From Streptomyces sp. TG1A-60 (GTDB lineage: Bacteria; Actinomycetota; Actinomycetes; Streptomycetales; Streptomycetaceae): a DNA stretch of 64,000 nt. A model generated the notes under the pieces. That model had not been told where the DNA came from. It made no database searches and saw nothing but the letters and a program-made list of their open reading frames with translations. The stretch is taken from positions 4,092,001 through 4,156,000 of the forward strand of contig NZ_CP147520.1 of assembly GCF_037201975.1 (NCBI RefSeq), in the 5' to 3' direction. This document shows positions 19,086 through 27,312 of the stretch, piece by piece; the stretch's first letter is position 1; each line of letters starts with the position of its first letter. The translations under genes were made by a program, and so were the position numbers.

Positions 19086-20117
19086 TCAGCGGTCGACGAT
19101 CCGGTCGAACTGCGTGGTGGTGTGCCGCAGGTGGGCCACCAGTTCCTCCCCGACCTTGGGCTCCGGCGCGTCCGACGGCACGAAGAGGATCGACACCTGC
19201 ATGTGCGGCGGCTCGGCGAACCAGCGCTGCTTGCCGCCCCAGACGAACGGAGAAAGGTTCCGGTTGACCGTCGCGAGGCCTGCCCGGGCGACGCCCTTGG
19301 CGCGCGGCATGACGCCGTGCAGCGCCTTCGGGGCCTCCAGACCCACCCCGTGCGACGTGCCGCCGGCCACGACCACCAGGAAGCCGTCGGAGGCCGCCTT
19401 CTGCTGCCGGTAACCGAAGCGGTCGCCCTTGGCGACGCGGGTGACGTCCAGCACGGCCCCGCGGTACCCGGTGGCCTCATGGTCGCCCAGCCACAGCCGG
19501 GTGCCGATACGGGCGCGGAAGCGGGTCTGCGGGAACTGCTGCTGGAGACGGCTGAGATCCTCGGCCTTGAGGTGGCTGACGAACATGGTGTGCAGCGGGA
19601 GGCGGGCCGCGCGCAGACGGTCCATCCAGCCGATGACCTCCTCGACGGCGTCCGAGCCGTCGGTACGGTCCAGCGGCAGGTGGATGGCGAAGCCCTCCAG
19701 GCGCACGTTCTCTATGGCCGCGTGGAGCTGGGGCAGTTCCTGCTCGCTCACGCCGTGCCGCTTCATCGAGGACATGACCTCGATGACGACGCGGGCGCCC
19801 ACGAGGCCGTACACGCCGTCGACCGACGACACGGAACGGATGACGCGGTCGGGCAGGGGTACGGGCTCCTCAGCCCGCCGGTAGGGCGTCAGCACCAGCA
19901 GGTCGCCACTGAACCAGTCCTTGATCCGGGCCGCCTCGTACGTGGTGCCGACGGCGAGGACATCCGACCCGAGGCGCGTGGCCTCTTCCGCCAGCTTCTC
20001 GTGCCCGAAGCCGTAGCCGTTGCCCTTGCAGACGGGGACGAGTCCCGGGAACTGCTCCTGAACGTGCTTGTGGTGTGCCCGCCAGCGCGCGGTGTCGACG
20101 TAGAGCGTGAGCGCCAT
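19086..20117 (-). CDS. Alanine racemase-like PLP enzyme
   Basis: 343-aa fold-type III PLP protein. The N-terminal TIM barrel has the Schiff-base lysine in VCKGNGYGFG (about residue 31). The C-terminal beta domain (GTRLWLGDHEATGYRGAVLD, VAKGDRFGYRQQKA) is shorter than in typical 370-390-aa Alr, and I do not see the standard catalytic-Tyr block. It may racemise an amino acid used in the cell wall or be a diverged relative; the genuine alr of Streptomyces is usually elsewhere. Immediately downstream of femX, same strand, 65-bp gap, suggesting a peptidoglycan side-chain role. Confidence 0.75.
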   Translation of the reverse strand: MALTLYVDTARWRAHHKHVQEQFPGLVPVCKGNGYGFGHEKLAEEATRLGSDVLAVGTTYEAARIKDWFSGDLLVLTPYRRAEEPVPLPDRVIRSVSSVDGVYGLVGARVVIEVMSSMKRHGVSEQELPQLHAAIENVRLEGFAIHLPLDRTDGSDAVEEVIGWMDRLRAARLPLHTMFVSHLKAEDLSRLQQQFPQTRFRARIGTRLWLGDHEATGYRGAVLDVTRVAKGDRFGYRQQKAASDGFLVVVAGGTSHGVGLEAPKALHGVMPRAKGVARAGLATVNRNLSPFVWGGKQRWFAEPPHMQVSILFVPSDAPEPKVGEELVAHLRHTTTQFDRIVDR

Positions 20118-20182
20118 GGCCGGTCCCGGAACCTTTCTCGTGGCTGCGGTGTATCAGAGGTATGGAAGCAAAAACGGGGGCG

Positions 20183-21304
20183 TCAGCGACGCGACATGTA
20201 GATGTCGAGCGCCTTGTGGAGCAGCTTGTTCAGCGGGAAGTCCCACTCACCGAGGTATTCGGCAGCCTGCCCGCCGGTGCCCACCTTGAACTGGATCAGG
20301 CCGAAGAGATGGTCCGTCTCGTCCAGCGAGTCGGAGATACCGCGCAGATCGTAGACGGTCGCGCCGAGTGCGTAGGCGTCGCGCAGCATGCGCCACTGCA
20401 TCGCGTTCGAGGGCCGGACCTCACGGCCGATGTTGTCCGAGGCGCCGTAGGAGTACCAGACGTGTCCACCGACGACCAGCATCGTCGCGGCAGACAGGTT
20501 CACGCCGTTGTGCTGGGCGAAATAGAGGCGCATGCGGTTGGGGTCCTCGGTGTTGAGGGCCGTCCACATGCGCTGGAAGTACGACAGCGGGCGGGGCCGG
20601 AATCGGTCGCGCACAGCAGTGATCTCGTACAGCCGCTGCCACTCCTCAAGGTCGTGGTAACCGCCCTGGACGACCTCGACGCCCGCCTTCTCGGCCTTCT
20701 TGATGTTGCGGCGCCACAGCTGGTTGAAGTTCTTGTGGACCTCTTCCAGGGAGCGGTTAGCCAGCGGAACCTGGTAGACGTAGCGGGGCTGTACGTCACC
20801 GAAGCCGGCCCCGCCGTCCTCGCCCTGCTGCCAGCCCATGCGGCGCAGCTTGTCAGCGACCTCGAAGGCACGCGGTTCGATGAAGTCCGCCTCGATGTCG
20901 CGCAGCCGCTTCACATCCGGGTCCTGGATGCCCTTCTTGATGGACGTGGCCTCCCACCGCCGGATGATCACCGGCGGGCCCATCTTCACCGAGAAGGCGC
21001 CCTGGTGCTTCAGATGCGCGAGCATCGGCTCCAGCCAGTCGGTGAGGTTCGGCGCGAACCAGTTGATGACCGGGCCCTCGGGCAGATAGGCGAGATAACG
21101 CTTGATCTTGGGCAGCTGGCGGTACAGCACCAGGCCGACGCCGACCATCTCGCCGTTCTTCTCGTCGAACCACCCGAGGCTTTCGGAGCGCCACTCGGCC
21201 TTGACGTCGGCCCAGGCCGGGACCTGCATGTGGCTAGCCGAGGGCAGGCTCTGGATGTACGCCAGATGCTGCTCTCGGCTGATCGTCCTCAGGGTCAGGC
21301 TCAT
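20183..21304 (-). CDS. femX: FemX-type peptidoglycan bridge aminoacyltransferase
   Basis: 373-aa Fem/MurM family enzyme. It is expected to transfer glycine from Gly-tRNA to the L,L-diaminopimelate of lipid II, building the interpeptide bridge typical of Streptomyces. Two GNAT-like halves: QVPAWADVKAEWRSESLGWF and GPVINWFAPNLTDWLEPML in the first, LWRRNIKKAEKAGVEV and HVWYSYGASDNIGREVRPSN in the second. Start MSLTLRTIS at 21304; the upstream in-frame extension is not conserved. In S. coelicolor the essential femX gene sits at this place in the gene order, just before rpsF. Symbol by position and family. Confidence 0.85.
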   Translation of the reverse strand: MSLTLRTISREQHLAYIQSLPSASHMQVPAWADVKAEWRSESLGWFDEKNGEMVGVGLVLYRQLPKIKRYLAYLPEGPVINWFAPNLTDWLEPMLAHLKHQGAFSVKMGPPVIIRRWEATSIKKGIQDPDVKRLRDIEADFIEPRAFEVADKLRRMGWQQGEDGGAGFGDVQPRYVYQVPLANRSLEEVHKNFNQLWRRNIKKAEKAGVEVVQGGYHDLEEWQRLYEITAVRDRFRPRPLSYFQRMWTALNTEDPNRMRLYFAQHNGVNLSAATMLVVGGHVWYSYGASDNIGREVRPSNAMQWRMLRDAYALGATVYDLRGISDSLDETDHLFGLIQFKVGTGGQAAEYLGEWDFPLNKLLHKALDIYMSRR

Positions 21305-21527
21305 TCGCGGCGCTCCTCGGGCTGGTGTGTCCCCATGGGTACAGGGGCTCCGGCTCTCGCGCCGAAGCCTACTGCGCCCTGCGGGCACCCCGAATGGCTG
21401 TATGGGACCTGGGGCCCGGTCGGCACGCGGCCAGGATGTCAGGTGATGTCATCGGCCGCTTGGTCCGATGTGGGGTGGCGAACAGCGAGGGGCACACCCC
21501 GCCGAGCGCGCGGCCGTTGATGTGGCG

Positions 21528-21842
21528 TCAGCCGAAGACCCCGCCGAAAAGGCCTCCCTGGGCCATGCCGAGGAAGAAGCCGACGGCCGAGGCACCGAGA
21601 CCCACAACCAGCCCAAAGCGCTCACGGGTCGTCTCCGAGATGAACTGCCCGTACGCGCCGGTGAGGATTCCCACCAGCCCCGTCCAGGAACTGAGCAGGT
21701 GCAGATGGGGGAACATCGCAGTGATGAAGGAGACCGCTCCGAGCACGAGCGTCACGGCGAGCAGGGTGTCCTGGACGGGGTGGGGCTTGTCGTCGGTGGC
21801 GAGCAGGGAACCGGCGATGTTGGGTCGCGTTGTCTGTGCCAT
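21528..21842 (-). CDS. Small integral membrane protein
   Basis: 104 aa, function unknown. Three hydrophobic segments (TLLAVTLVLGAVSFITAMF, TGLVGILTGAYGQFI, FGLVVGLGASAVGFFLGMA) and a Gly-rich C-terminus (GGLFGGVFG). Start ATG 21842 is preceded by a strong GGAGGTGC site. Lies between femX and the divergent rpsF operon, a location conserved in Streptomyces. The 222 bp between it and femX hold no gene I can support. Confidence 0.75.
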   Translation of the reverse strand: MAQTTRPNIAGSLLATDDKPHPVQDTLLAVTLVLGAVSFITAMFPHLHLLSSWTGLVGILTGAYGQFISETTRERFGLVVGLGASAVGFFLGMAQGGLFGGVFG

Positions 21843-22105
21843 GGGGCACCTCCTGCGGAAGACGGCGCATCGTAGCGCCATACACACCCGATGTGTACAG
21901 ATTGACGGTCACCGCCACCTGATTTCAACCGGAAGCGGGTGTGCGGGTAGTCTGTAGCGTCTGCACCGGTGTCTGCCCAGGCCATGACAGGGATCCCTAG
22001 CGGGAGCCCTGATTGTCAGTGGCTGCCGATACCGTTGCGTACGCATCACGACCCTCCTGCCACGGAACGACCGTGGCCGCTGAGTCCAAAGGAGGTGGGT
22101 TCCAC

Positions 22106-22396
22106 ATGCGTCACTACGAGGTGATGGTCATCCTCGACCCCGATCTGGAGGAGCGCGCTGTCTCCCCCCTGATCGAGAACTTCCTCTCCGTCGTCCGTGA
22201 GGGCAACGGAAAGGTCGAGAAGGTCGACACCTGGGGCCGTCGTCGTCTCTCGTACGAGATCAAGAAGAAGCCTGAGGGCATCTACTCGGTCATCGACCTG
22301 CAGGCCGAGCCTGCGGTCGTCAAGGAGCTCGATCGCCAGATGAACCTGAACGAGTCGGTCCTCCGGACCAAGGTCCTCCGTCCCGAGACTCACTGA
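22106..22396 (+). CDS. rpsF: 30S ribosomal protein S6
   Basis: 96-aa ribosomal protein that binds 16S rRNA with S18. [19 protein letters not shown] start, [19 protein letters not shown] core. The in-frame region upstream is leader, since AAAGGAGGTGGG precedes ATG 22106. First gene of the rpsF-ssb-rpsR-rplI operon (gaps of 78, 85 and 18 bp). The roughly 260-bp region upstream is divergent from the small membrane gene and must contain its promoter; no clear S6:S18 autoregulatory leader was identified. Confidence 0.97.
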
Positions 22397-22474
22397 GCTC
22401 TTCCGCTCAGCTGATCCCGGGATCCGAGTAGCAGCACCAAGCAGCCAGCAGCAAACCCGCCGAGAGGTTCCCCC

Positions 22475-23059
22475 ATGGCAGGCGAGACCGTCATCACGGT
22501 CGTCGGCAATCTTGTCGACGACCCCGAGCTGCGCTTCACCCCTTCCGGTGCGGCGGTCGCGAAGTTCCGTGTCGCGTCCACCCCCCGCACCTTCGACCGT
22601 CAGACCAATGAGTGGAAGGACGGCGAGAGCCTGTTCCTGACCTGCTCGGTCTGGCGTCAGGCGGCGGAGAACGTCGCCGAGTCGCTCCAGCGAGGCATGC
22701 GCGTCATCGTGCAGGGCCGGCTGAAGCAGCGGTCCTACGAGGACCGTGAGGGCGTCAAGCGCACGGTCTACGAGTTGGACGTCGATGAAGTCGGCGCCAG
22801 CCTGCGCAGTGCCACGGCCAAGGTCACCAAGACCGCCGGGCGTAGTGGCCAGGGCGGTTACGGCGGCGGTGGCGGTGGCGGCCAGGGTGGCGGCGGCTGG
22901 GGCGGAGGCCCCGGCGGTGGCGGCCAGCAGGGCGGCGGCACTCCCGCCGACGACCCGTGGGCCAGCGGCGCTCCCGCCGGTGGCAACCAGGGCGGTGGCG
23001 GCGGCTGGGGCGGAAGCTCCGGCGGCGGTGGCGGCTACTCGGACGAGCCCCCCTTCTAA
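22475..23059 (+). CDS. ssb: Single-stranded DNA-binding protein
   Basis: 194 aa. N-terminal OB fold ([40 protein letters not shown]) and an unusually Gly-rich disordered linker (about 118-185). The C-terminal acidic tip SDEPPF recruits replication partners. Operon position between rpsF and rpsR marks this as the principal SSB (SsbA) of the two in Streptomyces. Confidence 0.97.
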   Translation: MAGETVITVVGNLVDDPELRFTPSGAAVAKFRVASTPRTFDRQTNEWKDGESLFLTCSVWRQAAENVAESLQRGMRVIVQGRLKQRSYEDREGVKRTVYELDVDEVGASLRSATAKVTKTAGRSGQGGYGGGGGGGQGGGGWGGGPGGGGQQGGGTPADDPWASGAPAGGNQGGGGGWGGSSGGGGGYSDEPPF

Positions 23060-23144
23060 GACCCCTGGGAAGCCGGATCACCGGTCTCCGAGGTCGAGGA
23101 CGGGGCTCGTACCCCACACTTCTTGATCACACAGGAGAAACACC

Positions 23145-23381
23145 ATGGCGAAGCCGCCTGTGCGCAAGCCTAAGAAGAAGGTCTGCGCTTTCTGCAAGGA
23201 CAAGGTCACGTACGTGGACTACAAGGACACGAACATGCTGCGGAAGTTCATTTCCGACCGTGGCAAGATCCGTGCCCGCCGCGTGACCGGCAATTGCACG
23301 CAGCACCAGCGTGACGTCGCCACGGCCGTCAAGAACAGCCGTGAGATGGCGCTGCTGCCCTACACGTCCACCGCGCGCTAA
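23145..23381 (+). CDS. rpsR: 30S ribosomal protein S18, zinc-binding (C+) form
   Basis: 78-aa S18. VCAFCKDK and GNCTQHQRD provide CxxC and CxxH pairs, so this is the zinc-containing paralogue. Streptomyces usually carries a second, zinc-free copy elsewhere that is switched on by zinc shortage. GAGAAACACC precedes the ATG. Third gene of the rpsF operon, 18 bp before rplI. Confidence 0.96.
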   Translation: MAKPPVRKPKKKVCAFCKDKVTYVDYKDTNMLRKFISDRGKIRARRVTGNCTQHQRDVATAVKNSREMALLPYTSTAR

Positions 23382-23399
23382 GGGAAGGGTGACCGACCA

Positions 23400-23846
23400 A
23401 TGAAGATCATCCTTACCCACGAGGTCTCCGGTCTCGGCGCTGCCGGTGACGTCGTCGACGTCAAGGACGGCTACGCTCGCAACTACCTGATCCCGCGGAA
23501 GTTCGCGATCCGTTGGACCAAGGGCGGCGAGAAGGACGTCGAGCAGATCCGTCGCGCTCGTAAGATCCACGAAATCCAGACCATCGAGCAGGCCAACCAG
23601 GTCAAGGGCCAGCTCGAGGCCGTCAAGGTCCGTCTGGCTGTCCGCTCCGGTGACGCCGGTCGTCTCTTCGGTTCCGTCACTCCGGCCGACATCGCTTCCG
23701 CGATCAAGGCTTCCGGTGGCCCCGAGGTCGACAAGCGCCGCATCGAGCTGTCTGCTCCGATCAAGACGCTGGGCGCCCATGAGACGTCCGTGCGTCTGCA
23801 CCCCGAGGTTGCCGCCAAGGTCAGCATCGAGGTCATCGCGGCCTAA
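23400..23846 (+). CDS. rplI: 50S ribosomal protein L9
   Basis: 148 aa with the L9 N-terminal signature ([33 protein letters not shown]), long central helix ([20 protein letters not shown]) and C-terminal domain. Last gene of the operon, followed after 22 bp by a strong hairpin. Confidence 0.97.
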   Translation: MKIILTHEVSGLGAAGDVVDVKDGYARNYLIPRKFAIRWTKGGEKDVEQIRRARKIHEIQTIEQANQVKGQLEAVKVRLAVRSGDAGRLFGSVTPADIASAIKASGGPEVDKRRIELSAPIKTLGAHETSVRLHPEVAAKVSIEVIAA

Positions 23847-23868
23847 GCGCTGTGCTCGCTGAGGCGGT

Positions 23869-23905
23869 GTGTGGGGCCGCACCCTGTGAGGGTGCGGCCC
23901 CACAC
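23869..23905 (+). terminator. Terminator of the rpsF-rplI operon
   Basis: Perfect 16-bp stem (GTGTGGGGCCGCACCC and complement) with a 5-base loop, 22 bp after the rplI stop. Confidence 0.88.
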
Positions 23906-23953
23906 GCATATCGGTGCTCCGGTGATCGGCGGGGGCACATCTGCGAAGTGACT

Positions 23954-23967
23954 GTTTCACGTGAAAC
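23954..23967. other. parS, perfect
   Basis: GTTTCACGTGAAAC between the rplI terminator and the convergent MATE gene. Confidence 0.95.
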
Positions 23968-23991
23968 GGAGTCAGGTTTCGGCGACGCGTT

Positions 23992-25329
23992 TCAGCGCGC
24001 TGCGCCGGTGACGATCCAGAGGCCGGAGCGGGAGCGCAGCCACAGGGTCAGCATGCGCGTTGCCATCATCAGAGTCATCGCCCCCCAGAGGGCAGTAAGA
24101 CCTCCGCTGAAGGAGGGGACGAGCAGAGCGGCTGGGGTGAAGACTGCCAGGGTCAGCACCATGGCCCGGGCAAGGTAGGGGCCGTCTCCCGCACCCATCA
24201 ATACGCCGTCGAGCACGAAGACGATCCCGCAGATCGGCTGAGCGAGCGCCACCACCACCAGCGCGGGCAGCGCGGCTGCCTCGACTGCCGGGTCGCCCGT
24301 GAAGAGCGGGATGAACAAGGGGCGGGCAGCGATTACCAGGAGCCCGAGCACAGCACCCGTGGCGATCCCCCACTGCACCATCCGCCGGCAGGCCTCCCGG
24401 GCTCCTTGGGCGTCTCCCGCGCCGAGATAGCGGCCGATGATGGCCTGCCCGGCGACGGCGATTGCATCCAGGGCGAAGGCGAGCAGGCTCCAGAGCGAAA
24501 GGACGATCTGGTGCGCGGCGATGTCCTGGTCCCCCAGGCGGGCGGCCACCGCGGTGGCGATCAGCAAGATCCCACGCAGTGAGAGGGTACGGACCAGCAG
24601 GGGCACTCCGGCCCGAGCCGAGGCACCTATGCCGGCGGTGTCGGGGCGCAGAGAGGCGCCGTGCCTACGAGCTCCCCGGATCACGACCCAGAGGTAGGCG
24701 GCTGCCATGCCGATCTGGGCGATGACCGTGCCCCAGGCGGATCCGGCGATGCCCAGGCCGGCGCCGTAGACAAGGACCGCGTTCAAGGCGCCGTTGGCAA
24801 CGAAGCCCGCGCCGGCGACGTAGAGCGGTGTCTTTGTGTTTTGGAGGCCGCGCAGGACACCGGTGGCGGCGAGCACGACGAGCATGGCAGGGATACCGAG
24901 TGCCGAGATCCGTAGATAGGTGGTGGCATAAGGTGCCGCGGTGTCCGAAGAGCCGAAGAGGGCTACGAGATCGGGTGCGGTGGGAAGGACGACGGTGACG
25001 ACGGCGGCACCGAGCAGTAGGGCGAGCCAGATGCCGTCCATGCCCTGGCGGATGGCGGCCCGCAGATCGCCGGCCCCGACTCGTCGAGCGACGGCGGCCG
25101 TCGTGGCGTAGGCGAGGAAGACGAAGACACTCACGGCTGTGACGAGGAGTGCCGAGGCGACGCCGAGACCGGCCAGTTGTGCGGTGCCGAGGTGGCCGAC
25201 GATCGCAGTGTCGACCATCAGAAAGAGCGGCTCGGCGACGAGTGCGCCGAAGGCCGGAACGGCCAGCGTGACGATGTCACGATCGTGCTGACGCCGGGTG
25301 GCCCTGGAGGTCGCGGAAGCCTGTGTCAT
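23992..25329 (-). CDS. MATE-family efflux transporter (DinF type)
   Basis: 445-aa multidrug and toxin extrusion protein with twelve hydrophobic helices in two repeats. N-terminal VPAFGALVAEPLFLMVDTAIVGHLG and mid-protein LRGLQNTKTPLYVAGAGFVANG are DinF-like. Start ATG 25329 (MTQASATSR). Conserved between rplI and dnaB in Streptomyces but transcribed toward rplI. A symmetric operator-like sequence at 25360-25387 lies just upstream. Substrate unknown. Confidence 0.88.
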   Translation of the reverse strand: MTQASATSRATRRQHDRDIVTLAVPAFGALVAEPLFLMVDTAIVGHLGTAQLAGLGVASALLVTAVSVFVFLAYATTAAVARRVGAGDLRAAIRQGMDGIWLALLLGAAVVTVVLPTAPDLVALFGSSDTAAPYATTYLRISALGIPAMLVVLAATGVLRGLQNTKTPLYVAGAGFVANGALNAVLVYGAGLGIAGSAWGTVIAQIGMAAAYLWVVIRGARRHGASLRPDTAGIGASARAGVPLLVRTLSLRGILLIATAVAARLGDQDIAAHQIVLSLWSLLAFALDAIAVAGQAIIGRYLGAGDAQGAREACRRMVQWGIATGAVLGLLVIAARPLFIPLFTGDPAVEAAALPALVVVALAQPICGIVFVLDGVLMGAGDGPYLARAMVLTLAVFTPAALLVPSFSGGLTALWGAMTLMMATRMLTLWLRSRSGLWIVTGAAR

Positions 25330-25359
25330 GACCACCAATCTAATCTTCCACAGGTAAGA

Positions 25360-25387
25360 GATGTAATGCGGTAGCGGCTATTACATC
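25360..25387. promoter_or_regulatory. Operator-like inverted repeat upstream of the MATE gene
   Basis: Half-site GATGTAAT, 12-base spacer, then ATTACATC: a perfect 8-bp inverted repeat, AT-rich in a GC-rich region, 31-58 bp before the MATE start. Size and placement suit a dimeric repressor. No cognate regulator gene is adjacent. Confidence 0.5.
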
Positions 25388-25517
25388 ACGCCTGGTCGGG
25401 TGCGCCGTCACATGCCGACCTGGATGATCTCGATCCAGTCGGGGAAGTTTTTCTTCTGCACAGCCGGTGGACGGTGAAATCGCAGGTCAGAGTCGGTTAT
25501 CCGGAAGAGGCGAGGTC

Positions 25518-25606
25518 TTGTTCACAGGGCTGTCCACTGAGTCGTGCACAGGTTTTGCGGAGTTCTCCACAGCATCTGGGGCGTCGTCCACATGGCCTGT
25601 GGATAA
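25518..25606. promoter_or_regulatory. DnaA-box-like cluster upstream of dnaB
   Basis: Within 89 bp: TTGTTCACA (25518), CTGTCCACT (25530), TTCTCCACA (25563), TCGTCCACA (25584) and, on the other strand, perfect TTATCCACA (25598-25606). The Streptomyces consensus is TTGTCCACA. The remainder of the 25330-25785 gap holds the MATE operator and the dnaB promoter region, no gene. Confidence 0.6.
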
Positions 25607-25785
25607 CCAGATTGGCTGACGGTGCCGACGGGCCTACGGTAGTGCGGCGCCCACTCCTTGGCAGATCACGGAAACCTCGCAAAACCGACACGCCAGAACC
25701 GGAGTTGGGCCTCTTATTTGTCAGTGTCGTGCCGTAGAAAAGAAGCACGGCGAGGTCCGCTCGGCGGACGGGAGGAGGCTGCTCG

Positions 25786-27261
25786 GTGAGCATTTCCGAG
25801 CCCTTGGACGACCCGTGGGCCGACAGCGGGCCCAGTGATCGTCTGCCTTCTTCCCGCCGGAGTCACAACGGCGGTCGGAACAGGGACGAGCAGCACGACC
25901 GAGGCCGGGACAACGGGGAGTGGGACGGCGGGGGTTCTGCTTTCGAACGCGTACCGCCGCAGGACCTCGACGCCGAGCAGTCCGTTCTCGGCGGCATGCT
26001 GCTGTCCAAGGACGCCATCGCCGACGTGGTCGAGATCCTCAAGGGCCCCGATTTCTACAAGCCGGCGCATGAGACCATCTACCAGGCGATCCTCGACGTC
26101 TATGCCAAGGGCGAGCCGGCCGATCCCATCACGATCGCCGCCGAGCTCACCAAGCGCGGCGAGATCACCAAGGTCGGTGGCGCCTCGTATCTGCACACCC
26201 TCGTCCAGACGGTGCCGACGGCCGCGAACGCGGAGTACTACGCGGAGATCGTCCACGAGCGTGCCGTCCTGCGCCGCCTGGTGGAGGCGGGCACCCGCAT
26301 CACTCAGATGGGATACGCGGCCGACGACGACGTGGACGAGATCGTCAACAGAGCCCAGGCCGAGATCTTCGCGGTCACCGAGCAGCGCACCACCGAGGAC
26401 TATCTCCCCCTCGGCGACATCATGGAGGGAGCGCTCGACGAGATCGAGGCGATCGGTTCGCGGTCGGGGGAGATGACCGGTGTGCCGACCGGATTCACCG
26501 ACCTCGACCAGCTCACCAACGGGCTGCATCCGGGACAGATGATCATCATCGCGGCCCGTCCCGCCATGGGTAAGTCCACGTTGGCCCTCGACTTCGCGCG
26601 CGCCTGCTCGATCAAGCACAACATGCCGAGCGTGATCTTCTCGCTCGAGATGGGCCGCAACGAGATCGCGATGCGTCTGCTGTCGGCCGAGGCGCGCGTG
26701 GCCCTGCACCACATGCGGTCCGGCACGATGACCGACGAGGACTGGACGCGGCTCGCCCGCCGGATGCCGGACGTCTCCGCCGCCCCGCTCTACATCGACG
26801 ACTCCCCAAACCTGTCGATGATGGAGATCCGCGCCAAGTGCCGCCGCCTGAAGCAGCGCAACGACCTGAAGCTCGTCATCATCGACTATCTGCAGCTGAT
26901 GCAGTCCGGCGGCAAGCGGTCCGAGAGCCGCCAGCAGGAAGTCTCGGACATGTCGCGAAACCTGAAGCTGCTGGCCAAGGAGCTGGAGCTGCCGGTGATC
27001 GCGCTGTCGCAGCTCAACCGTGGTCCCGAGCAACGTACGGACAAGAAGCCCATGGTCTCCGACCTGCGTGAGTCGGGATCGATCGAGCAGGACGCGGACA
27101 TGGTGATCCTGCTGCACCGCGAGGACGCATACGAGAAGGAGTCGCCGCGCGCGGGCGAAGCGGACATCATCGTGGGCAAGCACCGTAACGGTCCGACGGC
27201 CACGATCACAGTCGCCTTCCAGGGCCACTACTCGCGGTTCGTGGACATGGCGCAGACCTGA
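25786..27261 (+). CDS. dnaB: Replicative DNA helicase DnaB
   Basis: 491-aa hexameric helicase loaded at oriC and forks. An N-terminal charged, Arg/Asp/Gly-rich extension (1-55) is followed by the DnaB N domain (VPPQDLDAEQSVLGGMLLSK). The RecA-like ATPase has Walker A AARPAMGKST, Walker B LVIIDYLQLM and the C-terminal VGKHRNGPTATITVAF motif. No intein or insertion. GTG start at 25786 follows GAGGCTGCTCG. Conserved linkage rpsF-ssb-rpsR-rplI-dnaB. Confidence 0.97.
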   Translation: MSISEPLDDPWADSGPSDRLPSSRRSHNGGRNRDEQHDRGRDNGEWDGGGSAFERVPPQDLDAEQSVLGGMLLSKDAIADVVEILKGPDFYKPAHETIYQAILDVYAKGEPADPITIAAELTKRGEITKVGGASYLHTLVQTVPTAANAEYYAEIVHERAVLRRLVEAGTRITQMGYAADDDVDEIVNRAQAEIFAVTEQRTTEDYLPLGDIMEGALDEIEAIGSRSGEMTGVPTGFTDLDQLTNGLHPGQMIIIAARPAMGKSTLALDFARACSIKHNMPSVIFSLEMGRNEIAMRLLSAEARVALHHMRSGTMTDEDWTRLARRMPDVSAAPLYIDDSPNLSMMEIRAKCRRLKQRNDLKLVIIDYLQLMQSGGKRSESRQQEVSDMSRNLKLLAKELELPVIALSQLNRGPEQRTDKKPMVSDLRESGSIEQDADMVILLHREDAYEKESPRAGEADIIVGKHRNGPTATITVAFQGHYSRFVDMAQT

Positions 27262-27312
27262 TCTGGATGAAATGCGCTCGACTCGTGGTCCCGAGCCCGA
27301 TGGACTTGGCGC

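Noticed and set aside
21850..22105. S6:S18-binding autoregulatory leader of rpsF
   Set aside because: I could not find the conserved loop and pairing with confidence.
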